From: Pipra filicauda
Taxonomy: Eukaryota > Chordata > Aves > Passeriformes > Pipridae
Length of the DNA stretch: 64,000 bases
NCBI RefSeq assembly: GCF_003945595.2
Contig: NW_024103452.1
Span: 5,675,555-5,739,554 of the forward strand
Direction: 5' to 3'
The stretch's first letter is position 1, and every line of letters starts with the position of its first letter. The position numbers and the translations under genes are program-made. Under the pieces are notes generated by a model. The model saw only the letters and a program-made list of their open reading frames with translations, ran no database searches and was not told where the DNA came from. Of the stretch, positions 12,195 through 25,200 are shown one piece after another.

Positions 12195-12295
12195 GGCTGT
12201 AACAGGTTTCTCAGTCTCTCTGGGCAACCTGTTTCAGTATCTGACCATCAGTGGCAAAGTATTTTCTCTGAACCTCACAGACTAGAATATATGCC
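12195..12295 (-). mobile_element. Possible old CR1 fragment
   Basis: The phrase ctctgggcaacctgtttcag, followed by a ttttctctgaacct-type string, resembles the CR1 C-terminal coding part read on the minus strand. Divergence is high and the edges are vague. It could be a chance resemblance. Confidence 0.4.
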
Positions 12296-15200
12296 CTCCT
12301 TGAGTTAAGAATTTTTTTCTTTATTTATAACCAGGATTCCACTTGCCGCCACTTTTGACAACTGCCTCTTGATCCTTTCATCACGTACCTCAGTGCATGG
12401 CTCCATCTTCTCTGAGAATCTTAAGTTGTGGGAATCTGCAATGCCCTGTCCATTAACTTTCTGTTCTCTAGGGTGTCTCAACAGGCAAAGCAAGTGAATA
12501 AAGACTCCTTGTGTGCAATTCATCTGATGCACACAAATGCCTGTAGTGCAGGTGTCTGTTCTCATGGATGATAACTGGAGACTAGGTTTATCCATTTATA
12601 CACAGATGTCTACACCAGACTTATCTACAGTCAAGTGAGTCCCACCCATTGCAGAGAGTGAATGGTCTGAGTAATATACAGAAGTGCAAAAATTTATGTG
12701 CCAGACTCATTTCAAAACCTGTGAAGTGGGATTCATCCCACCTTGCTCCAAATGTCTTCAGTGCACATGTCTAAATTAGAGCTGGTCCTCTAGACTCCTT
12801 TACGCTCAGTGGACACAAATAGACACTTCTAAAGTGTAATTTGTTGGACCTATTTTAGTTGTCAAGAGAAGATGAGAACAATGACTCTCCATTAGCTGAC
12901 AAAAATGGGAATCCAGACAACATTCACAGGTGTGTCTGTGGCCAATCCATGTACCTAAAATTAAGACAAATTTATCCCAATGCCACATTACTCTGTGTCA
13001 TGTTATTTCCAATGTTACGAGTTTTATTGGTATTAATTCCAATTTTTTGAATGAACATAGTCTTAAAATTCCAGCACTGAGTTATCGTATATTATTGATC
13101 TGATTCAAACATCCGTGAAGCCACTGAAATCCTCTGAAAGGGCACAGGTGGGATTTGGTTTCTAAAGGTTGCTGAAGCAATTGAATGGTTTGCATCCAAG
13201 TGCATTTGTACCCTGTACAAGTTACAATTCGTTATAGCCATATTTACATTCTGCAAAGACTCAGACAAAGTGGCCTGGAGGGTTTTTGTCATCAGGTCTT
13301 ATTACAATGCAAATAAGCAGGTGTACTACTTAGACAATTCCACAAGCAGACCTCTTCATTCAACATGTTGATAACAATGTGTTAGCCTTCATCTGCTACT
13401 GCAACGTAGTGTGCCTGCAATGAGTGATGCCACAGGCAACATATGTTAACAAAAAAAGCCAAGCTTACACACCAAATCTTTGGAACAGACTAGATTTTGA
13501 TTTCAGATTCGTAGGAAGAAAAAAAAAATAAAGATAGAGAATATTCACTGAGACTGTAAACAGAAGTATGGAGGAAATTCAGAAATCTAATTCCCTGTGC
13601 AAAAGTGATTTGCATCCTTGGATTCCTTTGCAGGCACAGTTGTTTCATTCTTACTGCCACAGGCAGAGACTAGGTTTTCCATATGAAATGGATATGATAA
13701 TGCAGATAAATGGTTCCCAGACAAGAGTGAGCTAAATTTTAGTCATCTCAGAGCATGGGCAGAACTCTAGGACAAATCTAACACAGCAGTACAGACCTGC
13801 CTGCAGATTCATAGCTACATATGGCTGAGACACACTCTAAGTAGCTCAAAGGTTGGTAATTTTGTATAGGCAGTACGACTGCTTGCGCTTTATAATCCCA
13901 AAATACATAGAGCAAATACACACATAAAGAAACAGAGATGTAAAAACCTGAGACAGGAAATTTACTTTTTTTTTTTCTTTTCTTACAAATGTGAATTAGT
14001 CAGAAAGAATCTATTCACCCGCTTTGGAAAAAGCAACATTTTAAGCCAAGAATAAGGTCTCTGGATAGTCTTATGATTAAGGTGTCAAAGTATTTGTAGT
14101 AACTAAATGGAGTAAATGCTGGAGCCTCAGATTTGCAGAGGTCAAAACCACAAGACTCCTGTTTTTTCTGGAGTAGAACTTCAGTTATATTATTAAAATA
14201 AACTCTCATCTGTTTCTTTTTCCTCTCACTTTCCCTCCCTATCCCCCACTCTTTCTCTCCCACTAAGGAGACAAGCCCTCCTGTGGCCTAAACTGATTAC
14301 TTAGAGACTTACAATATGTGATAACCTGTCATTTCTTGAAATTCAACCTGTGTTTCATTGAAATGGAGCATTCTAAGGTACTTGGGGCTTGTATAGAAAT
14401 GTTATTTATGATGTCTGTGGATTTTCACTTCTAGAATACTAAAAGAAAATTCTGATTTTATTGGCATGAGTGTAAATACAGACTAAGTTCACTGACGTCA
14501 GCAGCGTGAAAGCCAGATGCTGCTCCTCCTGGAGCTGACTTCCAATGAACTAAGAACTGGTGGGCACCATGGAGCTCCTGGGTACAAATGAGACCAGAGT
14601 CTGTTTGTTAAATCTTTACTGGAGGAATTTTCTCTTGGTAAGACTTTATTGTATCATGTTGCAGAGCCATATAGAGAAAGACTTAGGGCAGCTCTGCTCA
14701 AAAACTGGTTGATTCACAGCAAAGAGCCTACAGGATACTTCAGACATCTTGTAAAATGAGAAAGTAAAAAAAAAACCTGGATAATACACCATCCTTACTC
14801 CTTGTTTGCTCTTCCATACCTTACCTATGTGTGGAATGACAAGTGGCCAAGCTTCACTTCCACTAGACTTGTTTCAGTCACAGACATTCAACAAGCAATA
14901 ATAAAGACGGAAACATTTTTACAGTGAATTGTTGGACAATATTATGATCTTACTTTTCCTCAGAACTTTGAGTTTCATGGGGAAGAAGGGAGCTAGGCAG
15001 TCAAAGTAAAGAACTGTGGTTTTAAGACAATCAAATATTTTTTTTACTTTGTTACGTTCTAAATTTTTCGCTATAAGAACTGCAGTACATTTTGAGCAAA
15101 GACCAATCTTTAAGTACATACTCAGTCACATTTATTTCTGTTCAGCAAGAAAGAAAGAAGGAAAATTAATAGTTATGACAGGTGCTAGTTTGCTTTTACT

Positions 15201-18200
15201 GGTGTAGGTCCGCTGTCACGCTGCTGAAGAGCACATTGTTCAGCCTTGCAAAGGCAGTGATTTCCAAATGCCCTAATTGCCCTTAAACACTCTCACAGCT
15301 CTTCACTCAGAGATGGCAGCCTTATGACTCAATGCATTTCTCTAGCCAGTGTGTCTAGAAATTATTATGATAATGTACACGATATGCTGCTGTCACACTT
15401 CATCACTTCTTATTATGTACAGCATCAGGTACTGACTTAATGGTTTTATAATCAAACCTCTTCTACACAGCATGTCTTTGGCCAGATAGAAAAAAAATCG
15501 CAGTGCAAGTTTTACACCTGAGCCACATGTATATGGGGGTAATCTCTGTCCTTGTTTTTCTCTAACTGAACTTGTGTAAGTTAATTGTTGACTACTTCTA
15601 CTCACCCTTATTAAACAGAGAGCTGTGGGTGACCTGAAGACTAACTGACTTAAATGATGCAAGAACAAAGGATGAGTGAGACTCATAGATCATCAATGCT
15701 AAATCTCATGCTTACAATCTTTATTCTGATGGGTGTTTCAAACATCTACCCCAAGTCCTTCTCACCCCTCTTACCTTCAAAACCATCAGACCACAATGGA
15801 ATTAAATGATGCAAAACTCTGTAAACCGGAAAAAAACCTAAGAAATCTATTGTGTTTCTGATTTAAAGACATGGAGGTTGTAACCATTTGGAGTTATTGC
15901 AGAATAAAAATCCTTCTTCAGAATACTCCTAAACATAGCTAGGGAAATATTTCAAGGCTTGTTCACTAAGTAGCCATTGGTCTATAAGAGGGAAATTATT
16001 GAGAGATTTGTGATATATTATTATGTTGCTACCTCAACATTTTATACTCCTGCAACATCAGATTTGTGGGGTGAATCGAGATCCACATTGAAATAGATGC
16101 AAAAAAAAAAAATCCACTGATTAAGCAGGTCACTGTGAGCAGATCTCACTGGCCATGGGCACAAGACACTTCTCATTAGCACTAAAAGCAGTAAGACTCT
16201 TCAGTCAATGTCTTGTCTCCAAGTTTGCCACTCATCTTCTTTCTAAAGGAGAAATGGAAAAAATAATGGCAGTTAAGTTATTTAGAAGACAGAAAAGATA
16301 TTCCTGGCCCTGGAAGGCAAACAGCAGTAATTTGGATTTATCATATATGTCACAGTAGATAGCAGTTATGCATCCTTTCATATCCTTCTGCCTCCATTTT
16401 GGGGAATATCAGTGGATTAAAAATCCATAACTTCCTCTCACAGAATTCCATTTTTCATTCTGGGTTCATCTCTCTCCTATCATTTTTCTCCATAAGCTTA
16501 ATTAGCTTCATGTTGGAATAATGCACGATTCAGACCTTATCTGTCTTATTTGGGAAGCTATTTCAACATTTGTGATGTCAATTAATTTTCAGTGTAAACA
16601 TATCCGTGATAAGTTTCTCCATATGATTTTCCACCAGAATAATCATCTAACATAAATATTTCTACTTTATTGCTACTGTTAAATGTTTTCTTCTCATGTC
16701 AAAATGTACTTATATGAAGTAACTAATTTCCCTCTCACAAGACTAAATAAGACAAGCTCTGCCGATTAACCTTCTAAAGTGTGATCAGTATTTCCCCGAT
16801 CATTCAAAGAGACTTTTTTAGTCTCTGCTTGATGTGGGATTTACACACATGCTTCTACATCAGGCCATCTAAAGGTTTGTGCTATGACCTTAAGATCTTA
16901 CTTGTTGTTGTAAAAAAACCCCTCTAATCTAATACATCCAATAGTTCTATCTTTTTATGGCCTCACTCCCTTAAGAATTCATATTTGTCTCAAGAGCAAA
17001 GGGATCCTAAGGATATCTAATTTCTTTTGTTGATACCCAACCACTGTAGAAGAAGTTATTCAATGAATCTCTAAATTATTTGCACTTTACATACTTTGTA
17101 TTTTGCTGGTAAAAAAAATCTTTCCTTTCATTATGATCTATCTATTGCCAATAGCTTTCAACCATGTATAGATTTCATACAAGGTGTAAGCATATGCTCT
17201 GTTGAGTACACTCAGTAGGTCTGTTTCTAAGACCAAACATGGAGGAATGTAACTAATAACAGCTCTCCACTCACATCTTATTCGCACATCCTTGAACTAC
17301 TTAGAGTATTTGTTCAGTTTGAATTATTTTCAAATTATGTTGCATGTGTGTCCTGAATCTGTAATTAAACAGAGTTCTTGCAATTGTACTTCTATGTTAT
17401 CAGCTTTACTTTTCAATGGCTCTTCAACATATGAGGTAAAAAATAATATATTAGTTTATTTCTGAATGGCATTCCAGCATTCAGGAATGAATGTGTAATT
17501 ATAATACCATCAGATTGTGTGTTATTTCTGTGCAAAGATGCCCACACAGAAATACTGGCTTTTTCTATTTGCCTGCTCTGTTATATTACAGCTATTGCAA
17601 TGGACAGTCCAACAAATTTAAGGTTACCATTAACTACATGATATTTTTTAGTAGCTGCTTGAAGATCCACAAGGAGAAATAATATTGTTGCATCAGCACT
17701 AAAGATGAGCCCCATGCCCCACAGGTTAGAAAAGTCCTGGTCTTTGATTTAGATTTATTTGTGTGAGCTGTAAATAACTTAATCACTGCATTTTTTAATC
17801 TGTTTTACTGATATATTATGGTCAGTTTTCCTTAATAAAATGTATTTATCTGACCAGGCCTTGTAGGAAAGGTAAATTATACAATAACTTAGAGTAAGAG
17901 ATTTAAGATGCATAGTTTGATTAAATTCTCATCAAAATCCGTGGGAGTTCATTAGAGTTTAAGAAGCTGACTTCTTTATATATAAAGTTCTTGGCAGCTC
18001 GCTAGCCGATCTTTACAATAGATTTTTCACTTTGGGGATACAGTTTCATGACCATTTTAACCCAGTGTATGGATGGGCTCCTGGAAAAAAAAGGATGATT
18101 CTGCCTTTCCTCCCATTCTCAGCTATATGTTCCCACAAGGCTGTCTGATTTAAAATCCAAAAAAGTGGATTTGTTTTCAGCCAGACTTACAATATCCCAA

Positions 18201-21027
18201 TCTGAGTGACCAAAAACATGTCCTCGTATTAGGAAAGTGAGTGCCAAAATGCCTGACTAAAACGAGGGGGGAAAGGGACAACAACCTTCATCAACAATGA
18301 TACAAATCAGCTGCACTGAACATGAAATTTAGCTCACCCTTATGTGAAACTGCCATATGGTTTGGGCACTTGCAATATATCGTATTACCTGTAATTAACG
18401 TAGATATTTTCTATCTCAGACTGAAATCTATTTAGTTATTGTTATTTTAGCCGATGTTAAAGGCAGACATCAGTTACAGGGAACTGATGCAGCAGACGAG
18501 AAGGAAAAACCATATGTCCCCTTTTGCACTGGAAATTGAGGAGCTACTGCCTAAAGCACTGGTTAACTTGCCAGTGCTTCAGCAGCAGCTAAAAAGTGTG
18601 ATCCACTCAGTGTGAGCCAGGGATTCTCCCTGACTGATTCTAAATGGCAGAGCTGAGCTCTGGATCATCTGCTTTGGAGCATTTATATGTCAGAAGACAG
18701 AAACTAGAAACCTCAAAGGACTCGAGGAGTAGGAAAATCACTCTGAACATCTAAATATGCAGCAGGGAAACACCCTATTTACAAAATAATTTCCCTCCTC
18801 CATGGAACAAATTGGAATGGACTCAAAAATTGTATAAAGTCTCAGATCTCTGTATAGAAAGATCAAATCCTAATTGTCTGTTTCTCATATTGAGATCATA
18901 TAACCCTTTTTGTTTCTTACTGGCCTGTATATCTCATCTGATCTTCATCTGAGCTCATTTTCTGAGCCTGGATTCCTGCCCTTAGATTCCATACAAGTCT
19001 CAGATGCTTATTGTAAATTGAACTGGTCAATAATGTATCTATAGCTTTTCTCCCTTCCCTTCTGGCTGCCCCATCTCATGCTCTTAACAAGAAGCATCCA
19101 CTATTTAAAGGTACATAGAAGACCTCGTGTTGTTTGGTTAGTTTTCTTTTCTTCATGGAAAGTATTTTATGCTTGTTTGTGATGTCAAACAGAGGAGCAG
19201 CAAGCCCAAGCCCTCATCTGCAATAATTAAATGGTTTAATCCATATGAGCTGACCTATCTCAGGTTTTCTTTTTTGCAACACTTCAGTGTTGTATTTTGT
19301 ATGAACATAGCTTAGGGCAATATTTAAAAAAATCTTTGTTGAGGGGTTTAAGGATTGGGTTTTTCATTCGTTATTTGTTTGTTTAAATGAGAAACCAGTA
19401 TATTTCTTTATATTTATTAGCTTGCCCTGTTTAGATTTACACTGTTTGACAGTGTTTACCAGAAGTCTACATGCTGCTTTTCCTGTCAAACTCTGTTATT
19501 CTCACAGTGCTATAGAAGCTGTAGAAGCAGCATAATGACTCTTTCACAACAACATTTCAGTTGCTTGACCTTTCAAAAATAAAGCCATTTTTTCATTGAT
19601 TGCAGAGATTATAAAATTCCTCTTCAGCACACCTGTCCTTACCATTTTGTCACCTCTGTAAAGGAAAAAAATCATCATCTTCTTCTGGAGCCATTCATTG
19701 GGTAGCCTCAAAAGTTCACCTTTCCTTTGGACAGCTAAGTGAGGTTCCTGAATTAGAAGTGCAATCATGCTAAATTACTGCCATAGTCCAGAGGGGCACA
19801 TTTCCAAAGAGTAATTCAGAGCTCTAGTGCTTTGACTTGAGAGGTCTGTATCTCTCTGTCTGCAAAAAAAAAAAAAAAAAGAATCCTAGGAACACCATGA
19901 AAAAGCACACCATCAAGTTTGCAGGGAGCATTGAGCAGAGAGGGGGCTTGTATAGGGCTACTCAGGAAGAGAATGAACAGGCTCACAGTTTGCTCTATGG
20001 GATACTAGAGGCTGACATTATAAGCCGTATAGCTTCATTCCACCCTAGTCATAATTAAAGATGTTTCATAAAAAAAACATAAAATCACCCATAAAAATCA
20101 CCCAAATGTGTTTGGAGGAATGTTTCATATATGCTTTAGCAAGACTGAGATATTCATATCTTTTATATAGCCTGGAAATTTTCATCTTATATGCACATTA
20201 AATATAAGACACCAATAAAATTATCTTTAGAGGCATGCTGGTCAAACATTCAGTGGAACAAAGACCAAACTAACGCCACTGAACCAGGAAATATGACAGT
20301 CCCTGTATATTTTTAGAGATACCTAATAATCTCTTCAGAGACAGAAAAATGTAGTTTCAAAATAGCTCAGTTGCTTGGGTAAGCAAATAACATCAACGCA
20401 GAACAGATGAGTCTATATTTTGCACCTTATGCACTCTTGCCAATTTCACTTTTTAATTTAAAGACTTATTAAGAAAGAAATGAGTATTTATTAAAAAAAA
20501 AATAAGGGAGAAGCAAAGTCCTAGGAAATTCAATAGCAAAATTTCCTTTGACTTACAAGAGGTGAGAATGTCATTATTCAACATATCTTGTTCCTTGAAC
20601 ATTTGCTGTTTCAACTAATTTCTACTGCTTAAGTGACACAGGGAGTAACAACTGTTCTTTGTACCTCTTATGTCCTAGTGCTACTGAAGTGGACTAGATG
20701 AATCAATCAGACATCCACTAGAAATTCTAACCTGCTCCTGAAGCAGCTTAAAAATAGAATTTTAAGGACTAAAATGTTTCATTGAATAATACCAAATCAA
20801 TTAAAATTCTTACATCTGGTAAGGGTTCAATTTGCCTAGAAGCTTGTGGGCCAGTCATGTAGGATGGCTTCGAACACGCACAGAAAGGGAGTTTAGTGCT
20901 ACATACAGGAATGAAATCATCATCTTGACCCCATCTTTTTCTGTGCCATCACTACAGACATACTTTGCAAGGTGAAACATGTTTCACTTGCGTTTTATTC
21001 TAATGTGATCAAAATTTATCTTGTTTT
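12296..21027. other. Long quiet stretch without recognised genes
   Basis: About 8.7 kb of AT-rich sequence holds only short open frames on both strands (for example 12305-12595 minus and 15393-15686 minus) with no domain I can name. There is a 17-base A-run at 19864-19880 with no retrocopy attached. No CR1 or LTR text was recognised, so this is either unique sequence or repeats too old to identify by eye. Confidence 0.55.
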
Positions 21028-21093
21028 GAGCTAAGGCTTAGACCAGATGACCTCCAGAGGTTCCTTCCAACTTACATTATCCTATTATTCTCT
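21028..21093 (+). mobile_element. CR1 LINE, 3' UTR tip
   Basis: The sequence agatgacctccagaggttcc, followed by ttccaact and a degraded attct tail, is the last ~65 bases of a sense CR1 copy. No coding part remains. Confidence 0.7.
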
Positions 21094-21934
21094 GTCCACC
21101 ATTCTATTTTGTTGTTAATCTTTCTTTGTTGTCAAGTATAAAATTTGTCTATATATTTATTAGATTAATAATATTATATTAACTTTGTGCAATAGAAACT
21201 CTGTGATTTCCTTCACACCCTATTCTTGATCCAGATGGAATAAATGTAATAAATGTGAAGCCAACAAAATCACTCCAGATATTGCCTAGTGCAGCCAAGT
21301 CTTCTTACACTAAAGGTATTCAGCAGATAATTTATAGCAAACAAATGATGTTTTAGGTATTCAGAAAACTTCTCTCATTTTGTGATTTTATGCTTAATGG
21401 CTTTAAGAAACAAAACAAGGGTTTACATTTCTGCTCCCTTGCTGTCTGGGGGTTTTAAAGCTGCTTCTTTGCAGACTGCATTATAATTTTAAAAAAGGTA
21501 TAAGAAAGTGAGACTTCAGAGATAGAAATGCCTTTTACTTTTCATCAGTTCTGCTGCATGGTCTCCAAACAAACTCCCAGCCTGCTGACCTTCTGTCAGG
21601 AAAGTATCATAAACTGACAAGATAGTAAAATCCCAGAAGTTTTTATGTTGATATCAAGCTCACAGCCACGTCATAATTCCCTTAGTTCCTTGGTCAGTCT
21701 GACACCTTTACCTCAGCTGCTCACCTGAGTAAACAACACTTTACCAGGAGAAAAATATGTCAATTGATAATTTTTATGTTTGCATTTAAAACGTATAAAA
21801 TTAATGTTCATGACAGCACCTAAGGCTAAACTCTACACGGGTTCTGAAGGATAAAGGAGATTTTACATATGGCCATAGGTCTTCAAGACTCTATCAAGGG
21901 AACGCAGAGAGATGACTTGGATCACTGCAGGCTT
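21094..21934. other. No gene recognised
   Basis: AT-rich unique sequence between two CR1 pieces. No frames or motifs of note. Confidence 0.55.
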
Positions 21935-22258
21935 CAGCACCATCAGGAGGGGAAGCAGAGGGTCAGGCACTGGTCTCTTCATTCTCGTGACCGGTGACAG
22001 GACCTGAGGGAACAGCATGAAGCTGAGTCACGGGAGAGTTATGTTAGATATCAGGTTTTCAGCTAAAGAGTGGTCGAGCACTGAACGGGCTCCTCAAGGA
22101 AGTGGTCACAGCACCAGGCCTGACAGAGTTCAAGAAGGATTTGGACAACACTCTCAGGCACATGGTGTGACTCTTGGGGTGTCCTGTGCAGAGCCAGGAG
22201 TTGTATTCAATGATCCTGATGGGTCCCTTCCAACTCAGTATGTTCTCTGATTTTATGA
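21935..22258 (+). mobile_element. CR1 LINE, 3' end (second subfamily)
   Basis: This sense-orientation CR1 tail includes gtgaccggtgacaggacctg and the 3' UTR phrase gtgtcctgtgcagagccagg, ending at about 22258 in ttctctgattttatgatc. The wording of its C-terminal coding part and UTR differs from the copies at 2.5 and 9.5 kb, so it belongs to another CR1 subfamily. The coding part is broken; the open frame at 22017-22250 is not in the CR1 frame throughout. Confidence 0.85.
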
Positions 22259-25200
22259 TCTCTGAAGCTGTCTTGTTTGTTTTTCATGGTTCATTGTTTA
22301 TTAGTACTTGTACTCTGCTAATCCCTAGGAGTTTCAGTTATAACCAGAAAAAACTGCACAAACACTGACATTTCTACATCCAAAAGCTTAAGAAGGCTCC
22401 TACCCCACAGAAATCAGAGCCTGAAGAGATGGTGGTTTACCAGTGAAAACCTTCCCTTTTATCCTCACCCATACAGCTGGGAGCAGTGGAATATCGGGAG
22501 AAAGAATTTATCCATTGCCAGTTTCCACAACAGCAGCCACACAGCTGTACAGTGTCACATTCAAGCTCATAACCCTTTTGAGAAACAGTCATTTACCCAT
22601 AGTTATTTCTCTAGATGTGTATTTACGTAGTTCTATATATGTGATGCCCACTTAGGCACAAAGACAGAATTAGAAAAGCAGACTTGAATCAAGGCATAAA
22701 ATCTTACATACTGATAGCTCTTATTGCTGCTAGGACTCACACCTTCTATTTTAACAGTCCACTTTTATCGTAGATGAGTTAGATGACTTATACGAATTCA
22801 TATGTTATTATGTTATCCTGACAAGTCTATATGAAGGAAAAACAAATTTTGTTGGACTAGAACGGTAAGAAATTTCTAGCAATTCAGAGGACCCAGCATT
22901 ATAGTTATGAAATCATATTCAGTCCCTGAATACAATATGATTAATAAATTATTTGTAAGTATTAATAACAATAAAAATAATGCCAATCTTCAGTAAGACT
23001 AAAGTAATGGGTAGATTTGCCTCTGACTTATAATGTTGAGTAATCATTTAACTTTTGGGTAATCTCTCATCGCACACTATTGGGAACATTGTTTTGAAAG
23101 GTTTAAGCAAACATAACACATTACAGACAAAAGAAATACTTAAATTTTCAAGCTGCTCTGCACAAGCATTTTGTGCTGTTGCAGACAAGAGAGCCCGTGT
23201 TCATGACTCACTGTCACTTTGGCTCACTCTATAGCCAGTCCCCCAAATTAATCAGAACTGCACAATTCAAAAGCAGAACAAAATGATTAATTAAAATAAT
23301 TTGTTATCAAACAAAGAGACCTACTGTGTGGAGGGAAAGAATGGGAAGGTAACAGGAAGAAAAACAAATCCTGATAACACAAATGAACGGGAAATCTAAC
23401 CCACTAGGAAGAAAATAATAGCAAGAGCAGCAGAACAGAATAAGCTGGATGAGGCTGATTATAAGTATTGGTTCAAGTTTTGCTTGCTGAGCTGCATACA
23501 GAGCAGTTTCTCTGAGATCTAATAGTGTGTGAAGTCAGTCTGGAGCTCTCCAGGACACTATAAAACTTTCTGTCTCTCCTGGCCATCATTTCCCATATAC
23601 CTTCATAATGGTCAGCTTTGTGACTTCTTCTCTTCCCTCAAATGAAGAGGAAATTAGCCAATTCAAAAAATGTCAGTAGGGAGAGACACACAAGAAAGCA
23701 GGATCAAATAAGTCCTATTGTTTCAGAAAACCTGGTTTCCCTTGTACGCCACAACTGTGCAAGACAGAAAGAAAGGTTTTAAATAATATCAAACATTTTA
23801 GATTTGGTCACCCTTCTTTTCCCTAGTAGTTAGTGACTGTACCAACAGCTGTCCTAGCCCTACCTGTGCTCCAGTCCTCCCCTCCAGTCACTTTTTGGAT
23901 TCTCCAGAATGCCTATCCTCCACACAAAGCAGTTAGTCCTCCTACCAATTTCCTCTCCCCACTGTAAAAAACCAGTTTTGCAGAACTTTAGCCTGTTCCC
24001 ATCCTAACTGGCCTATTGTACAAAACTGCCAGAGAAAGATAAAGAGGACAGGAAAGAGGCCAAATGAGGATAGATTTTTCCGGAAGCTTTCCCTATCCAT
24101 TTATAAAACACATGCAGTTCTGTTAAAGAGGAAATCCACACAAATCCCTCCGCTCCCTTTCACCACCTGACTTTGATATTTACTGTGATGCACAAAGGTG
24201 AATATCTTACTTCTCTGGTAGCCCAGAAAGGCAGCATGCTTGACTTTAATCCGACATTCCTGTAGAGCATCACATTTTTCTCCCAAGGGAACACGCTGTC
24301 CTTTGGCATGTGACTCATTGCTAGTCCACACCAGCAATGCTTTGCCCAGCTGGCCTGCAATGTTTTGTTTGGAATCCCAGTCATGCAGAAGACAAGACCT
24401 GGTGAAGTCAGATCTCAGAGAGACCACAAAGGACATAACAACAATACCACTGGTATGAGTTTCTATGTTTCTTTGACTGCATGTAACATGTCTGATTTGA
24501 CTTCAAATAAAAAAGATCAGCTTGTTATGGCAGGAGGATGCAACTTAGCTGGATGAGTTCTTATTCTGCTTTTTACAACTACCTTTTAGTTGCTGTCTGC
24601 TGACCAGTTTTGAGTGTAGTAGTTATGCCAACTGCATTCAGAGCAGTTCCTGAAGTATATTTGTGTTCTGAGAGTAATCTTTATGGTACTTTAGACAGCT
24701 TCTAATTTAGTACTGAATACAGTAAAATCTTACCCATTACAAGGTGCTCATGTGTTGGTGATGCATTAAAGTAAGCTGGAGTGAACTGTAACACTAGAAC
24801 AGGCCTTAAGGAAGATCTTTGCCTACCTCTGCTCTTTTCCAAAATGTTTCAGTTTTATTTCAAAAGCACTGTCCTTCGAAAACATATTTTTACCAAATCT
24901 GTTATTTGAAAAGAGCACTGGTCACTTGAAATATTTTCTTGGATGGGTATGTGGGGAATGTGTTACTGTTTCTTTCAAGATTTTTTTCATACTAGAAATT
25001 GTGAAGTTGATCTTTGATATCATGTGGACAATTAAAGGTGTGACAGGATTAGGGCAGCACAGAAGGCAGGAATACCAAATTCTATATTGTTTTTATCTGA
25101 ATGAATAAAATAAAAATGTTGAAAACACAATGAGAAAACAGCTACTGAATCCAGATAATGCTGAAATTTTACTGTAACCCTCATTAGAGACCAGCTATGT

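Noticed and set aside
12305..12595. 96-codon minus-strand frame
   Set aside because: No domain was recognised. The surroundings may be an old, unidentified repeat, but I could not support any family.
19864..19880. Poly(A) run as a retrocopy tail
   Set aside because: No gene-like sequence or polyadenylation signal precedes it, and no flanking duplication was seen.
24101..24458. 111-codon minus-strand frame and overlapping plus-strand frames
   Set aside because: Frames are open on both strands with no domain and no exon-like borders. It is best read as chance.
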